DNA of 8,156 nucleotides, taken from Vicingus sp036171675 (lineage in GTDB: Bacteria; Bacteroidota; Bacteroidia; Flavobacteriales_E; Vicingaceae). A model generated the notes under the pieces. It had not been told where the DNA came from and made no database searches. It saw only the letters and a program-made list of their open reading frames with translations. Position numbers and translations under genes: made by a program. The stretch spans positions 1 to 8,156 of the forward strand of contig JAVHRO010000139.1 in NCBI GenBank assembly GCA_036171675.1, written 5' to 3'. Shown piece after piece: positions 6,352 to 8,156 of the stretch (position 1 is its first letter; each line of letters starts with the position of its first letter).

Positions 6352-6821
6352 AAGAGAAATTGAACGAAGTAAAATTTAATTATCAAATAAAAGGCATAGA
6401 GATTCTTGATTTCTCAATGATTGCCCCAGTTAAAATTATAACAGAGATAAAACGTTATAATTTCGATTTACATGTAACACAAAATTTTAATGTCGAAAAT
6501 AAATTAGCTTTTGTAATAGTTACCATTGGCATTAATGATGATAAAATGGTTAAACTTGCTTCCTTTAAAACAAATATTATTTTTGAAGTTAGCGATATTG
6601 AAAAATTCGTAGACAAAAAAACAAAAGCAGTTATTTTTCCTGCTGAATTTATATATACCTTAAACTCTGTTGCAATTTCAACTGCAAGAGGTCTTATGTT
6701 CTCTCAGTTTAGGGGTACTTATTTGCACAATGCTATTTTACCTTTAGTGGATATGCAAAAACTGATAAGTTCTTCAAAAACAAATAACCCAGATTTAATA
6801 AAACAGAAAAAGGCAAACTGA
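6348..6821 (+). CDS. SecB-like chaperone of the toxin-antitoxin-chaperone operon
   Basis: A 157-aa protein that aligns by eye along the whole SecB fold. IEILDFSMIAP (about 17-27) corresponds to the first SecB strand (usually I..kDiSFEaP). Two long strands follow (FDLHVTQNFNV, LAFVIVTIGIN), then ASFKTNIIFEVSDIE, the equivalent of the SecB strand before its 'F.I.g' turn. VIFPAEFIYTLNSVAISTARG corresponds to 'lFPYaRe.i...vsRG', and FRGTYLHNAILPLVD to the terminal 'pp.nL.PvnFd'. Housekeeping SecB holds presecretory proteins unfolded; SecB-like proteins encoded after higBA-type pairs instead stabilise their antitoxin. The 4-base ATGA overlap with the antitoxin and the lack of secretion genes nearby favour the second role. 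The basic C-terminal tail lacks the acidic end of many housekeeping SecB proteins. It is the last gene of the operon and faces a convergent gene 31 bases away. Confidence 0.78.
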   Translation: MKEKLNEVKFNYQIKGIEILDFSMIAPVKIITEIKRYNFDLHVTQNFNVENKLAFVIVTIGINDDKMVKLASFKTNIIFEVSDIEKFVDKKTKAVIFPAEFIYTLNSVAISTARGLMFSQFRGTYLHNAILPLVDMQKLISSSKTNNPDLIKQKKAN

Positions 6822-6852
6822 TATTTTTTATAAAGATTATCTCGTCCTAAAA

Positions 6853-7419
6853 TTAGCTTACACTTTTTGATTTATTATTTGTGTATAGTGTTCCAATTTG
6901 ATATTCACTATGAGCAATGAATATAGCTCGTTCAACAGCTCTTGGTGAAGCATTAATTTTATCAGCCAAATTTCTTAAAATCAAAGTCAAATCAAGCCAG
7001 TTTCCGATAGAAAAATTCATACCATCGCTGTTAGTATCAACTATTCCATAATAATAAAGTGTCTGCCAAACTCGTATATCGATAACCCCATATTTTTCGG
7101 GTTGAATAATTGCCAAAATAGCCGATGCTGTAGGGATAGCTACTCCATGTAACTTTGTTAATATTTTAATTTTTTGACTTTCACTTATTGCTTTAAAAGC
7201 CTTTGAAGTAATTTCCTTTATTTCTTCAGAAGAATTTTTTTCATAGTGTCGTTTTGGTCGAGCTGATTTCCACATACCTATTTCAAGAAACTCCTTTTTA
7301 GTCAAATAGCCTCTTTCTTTTACATGACTTAATTTTTGGACAATTGCATCTTCTGGATAAGAATCAAAAAAGGCTTTTATCAACATTTCAATCTCTTTAT
7401 AAGGAACATTTTTAATCAT
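6853..7419 (-). CDS. Helix-hairpin-helix/GPD DNA-glycosylase-like protein
   Basis: A 188-aa protein with a core like the HhH-GPD base-excision-repair superfamily. The hairpin LTKLHGVAIPTASAIL (87-102) matches the 'L.GVG..tA.aiL' DNA-binding turn. It is followed after P107 by YGVIDIRVWQTL (110-121), where D114 sits where catalytic Asp occurs in the 'VDtHV.Rv' motif. No Lys of bifunctional enzymes or FeS cysteine cluster is visible. A preceding segment, FLEIGMWKSARPKRHYEKNS (44-63), is basic and may contact DNA. The C-terminal part (139-170) is helical, with SPRAVERAIF. The fold call is by motif; whether it removes bases or only binds DNA is unknown. It is the second gene of a minus-strand pair, 38 bases after the unrecognised protein, and may also have its own promoter. 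It is not a standard repair gene such as mutY, nth or alkA: it is shorter and sits in a defence-type island. Confidence 0.6.
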   Translation of the reverse strand: MIKNVPYKEIEMLIKAFFDSYPEDAIVQKLSHVKERGYLTKKEFLEIGMWKSARPKRHYEKNSSEEIKEITSKAFKAISESQKIKILTKLHGVAIPTASAILAIIQPEKYGVIDIRVWQTLYYYGIVDTNSDGMNFSIGNWLDLTLILRNLADKINASPRAVERAIFIAHSEYQIGTLYTNNKSKSVS

Positions 7420-7452
7420 GCTTAGTTATTTTAGTTTTATACTTTCGCTTTG

Positions 7453-7485
7453 CAAATTTATTTTAAATTTATATCTGAATTCCAA
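7453..7485 (-). promoter_or_regulatory. Weak internal promoter candidate for the HhH-GPD-like gene
   Basis: On the minus strand TAAATTTG (7460-7453) fits TAnnTTTG and overlaps the stop codon of the upstream gene. TTGG (7485-7482) lies 21 bases upstream as an imperfect -33 element. The transcript would start near 7447 with a leader of about 28 bases. It is AT-rich and may be fortuitous. Confidence 0.22.
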
Positions 7486-7859
7486 TATTTTCTTTGTGCT
7501 CCAAAAGAACCGCTTTTATTAGATTTAATCCCCAGTCTATTACAAAAATCAATATATAATTGCTCTAAGTCAATAGTGTAAATAAGTTTTATATTAAGGA
7601 TTCTTGATATAGCAGGATTTGTCTCTTTTCCATCCTTTTCATTATTGTTATCATGCTTAATTAAATTATTATTTTTATATCCTATAAATCTACTTGGGGC
7701 AAAACAATAATTATTCTCTTTTTTATAAACAACAAAGCATGTCCCATATTTAATTCTATCAAAAGCAAAAAGTTGTTCATTTTTATCAATAGAGATTATA
7801 TAGGAATCGAATGCCAAAATATTCCTATAAATGTCATCGTGGGATTCTATTAGTTCCAT
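7458..7859 (-). CDS. Unrecognised protein with PSRFIGYKN...DGKETN motif
   Basis: A 133-aa soluble protein of unknown function, first gene of the minus-strand pair. It opens with short strands (YIISIDKNEQLFAFDRI, 20-36; TCFVVYKKENNYCFAPSRFIGY, 40-61), suggesting a beta-rich domain. The run APSRFIGYKNN (54-64) followed by H69 and DGKETNPAISRIL (76-88) looks like a conserved signature, and I have a weak recollection of similar 'PSRFxGY' segments in putative nucleases of the HNH type. No HNH or PD-ExK catalytic set is present here, so it could be a specificity or target-binding module, or a truncated protein. The C-terminal part (99-126) has a helix, LEQLYIDFCNRLGI, and a basic GSFGAQRKYW tail. 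No membrane segment or signal peptide. A palindrome and a -7 box lie directly upstream. Confidence 0.7.
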   Translation of the reverse strand: MELIESHDDIYRNILAFDSYIISIDKNEQLFAFDRIKYGTCFVVYKKENNYCFAPSRFIGYKNNNLIKHDNNNEKDGKETNPAISRILNIKLIYTIDLEQLYIDFCNRLGIKSNKSGSFGAQRKYWNSDINLK

Positions 7860-7867
7860 TTTGTTAT

Positions 7868-7885
7868 AAGTTTAAATTTAAACTT
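7868..7885. promoter_or_regulatory. 18-bp perfect palindrome at the minus-strand operon start, candidate operator
   Basis: AAGTTTAAATTTAAACTT is its own reverse complement. It lies between the -7 box (7886-7893, read leftward) and the ATG at 7859, so it covers the expected transcript start. This is the usual place for a repressor operator; it could instead form a hairpin at the 5' end of the mRNA. Confidence 0.45.
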
Positions 7886-7893
7886 CAAATATA
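7886..7893 (-). promoter_or_regulatory. -7 box of the minus-strand operon promoter
   Basis: Read on the minus strand this is TATATTTG, an exact TAnnTTTG match, placed 26 bases from the ATG. No good TTTG is found about 20 bases upstream; that stretch is a run of A/T. The element AGCACATTGTTA (7912-7901 on this strand) lies just upstream of the box. A transcript would start near 7879-7882. Confidence 0.4.
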
Positions 7894-7920
7894 AAAAAAA
7901 TAACAATGTGCTTTTTTTAA

Positions 7921-8156
7921 TATGTAAATAAAGGAACGTTTATTTGAATGTTATAATACAGGGGAGGATAGTATCATTTTACGCACTTTTTTTTCAGAAT
8001 AATTATTTAGGGGAGTATTATTTGAAATTTTGTATTTTTGAAAATCGTTTTAATTAGGACTTACGCAAACAAAGTAAAAAGTTAAAAGTAAAAAGAAATG
8101 AATTATATTTGCATGTTCATTTAAAAGCTGGGTTTATTCCTTAAAATTTGAAATAT
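7921..8156. other. Gene-free right edge with possible mobile-element end and outward promoter
   Basis: No open frame of note is seen on either strand. AGGGGAG occurs twice (7960-7966 and 8009-8015). TTAGGACTTACGCAAAC around 8055-8071 is unusually GC-rich here and recalls terminal sequences of some insertion sequences, followed by A-rich near-repeats (AGTAAAAAGTTAAAAGTAAAAAG type). TATATTTG at 8104-8111 fits a rightward -7 box with no clear -33. All are weak; the gene or element they might serve lies beyond the window. Confidence 0.25.

Noticed and set aside
6348..6821. Housekeeping SecB of protein export
   Set aside because: Overlap with an HTH antitoxin, position third in a toxin-antitoxin operon and the absence of secretion genes favour a dedicated TAC chaperone.
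6822..6852. Bidirectional terminator between the convergent genes
   Set aside because: The 31-base gap has a T-run but no convincing stem on either strand.

Overview
The window is strongly AT-rich, and its proteins are rich in Lys, Ile and Asn. Genes lack convincing Shine-Dalgarno sequences, and several intergenic regions carry TAnnTTTG-type -7 boxes, some with a TTTG -33 element 19-20 bases upstream. Together these point to a member of the Bacteroidota; the species cannot be named from the sequence. No tRNA, rRNA, CRISPR array or transposase gene is visible. The gene content is that of a defence or stress-response island built from short self-contained cassettes.

Layout. (1) Bases 3-3797, + strand: the 3' end of a type III restriction-modification methyltransferase (mod), cut by the left window edge, followed 12 bases later by the complete helicase/endonuclease subunit (res) with all expected motor motifs and a C-terminal PD...ExK nuclease site. 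(2) Bases 3798-4258: a gap of about 460 bases with a possible coding remnant, an imperfect hairpin and two tandem Bacteroidota-type promoters. (3) Bases 4259-5204, +: a two-gene toxin-antitoxin-like cassette, a Panacea (SocA-like, DUF4065) antitoxin followed one base later by a 156-aa partner that may be a small beta-barrel toxin. (4) Bases 5205-5401: promoter region with clustered inverted repeats. (5) Bases 5402-6821, +: a three-gene operon of HigB/RelE-like toxin, HTH antitoxin with a long C-terminal tail, and a SecB-like chaperone whose start overlaps the antitoxin stop. This matches the architecture of a toxin-antitoxin-chaperone (TAC) system and is the most interesting feature of the window. 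(6) Bases 6853-7859, - strand, convergent with the TAC: a two-gene unit of an unrecognised 133-aa protein followed by a helix-hairpin-helix/GPD DNA-glycosylase-like protein. An 18-bp perfect palindrome lies at the presumed transcription start. (7) Bases 7860-8156: no gene, a possible outward promoter and a sequence resembling a mobile-element end.

How the parts relate. The type III system would methylate self DNA and cut unmodified foreign DNA. The two TA-type cassettes could act as addiction or abortive-infection modules; in the TAC, the antitoxin is expected to need its dedicated SecB-like chaperone to fold. The minus-strand pair is an unassigned candidate DNA-acting system. Functional calls beyond the restriction-modification system, the Panacea domain, the HTH and the SecB-like fold are inference from motif reading; no database search was possible.
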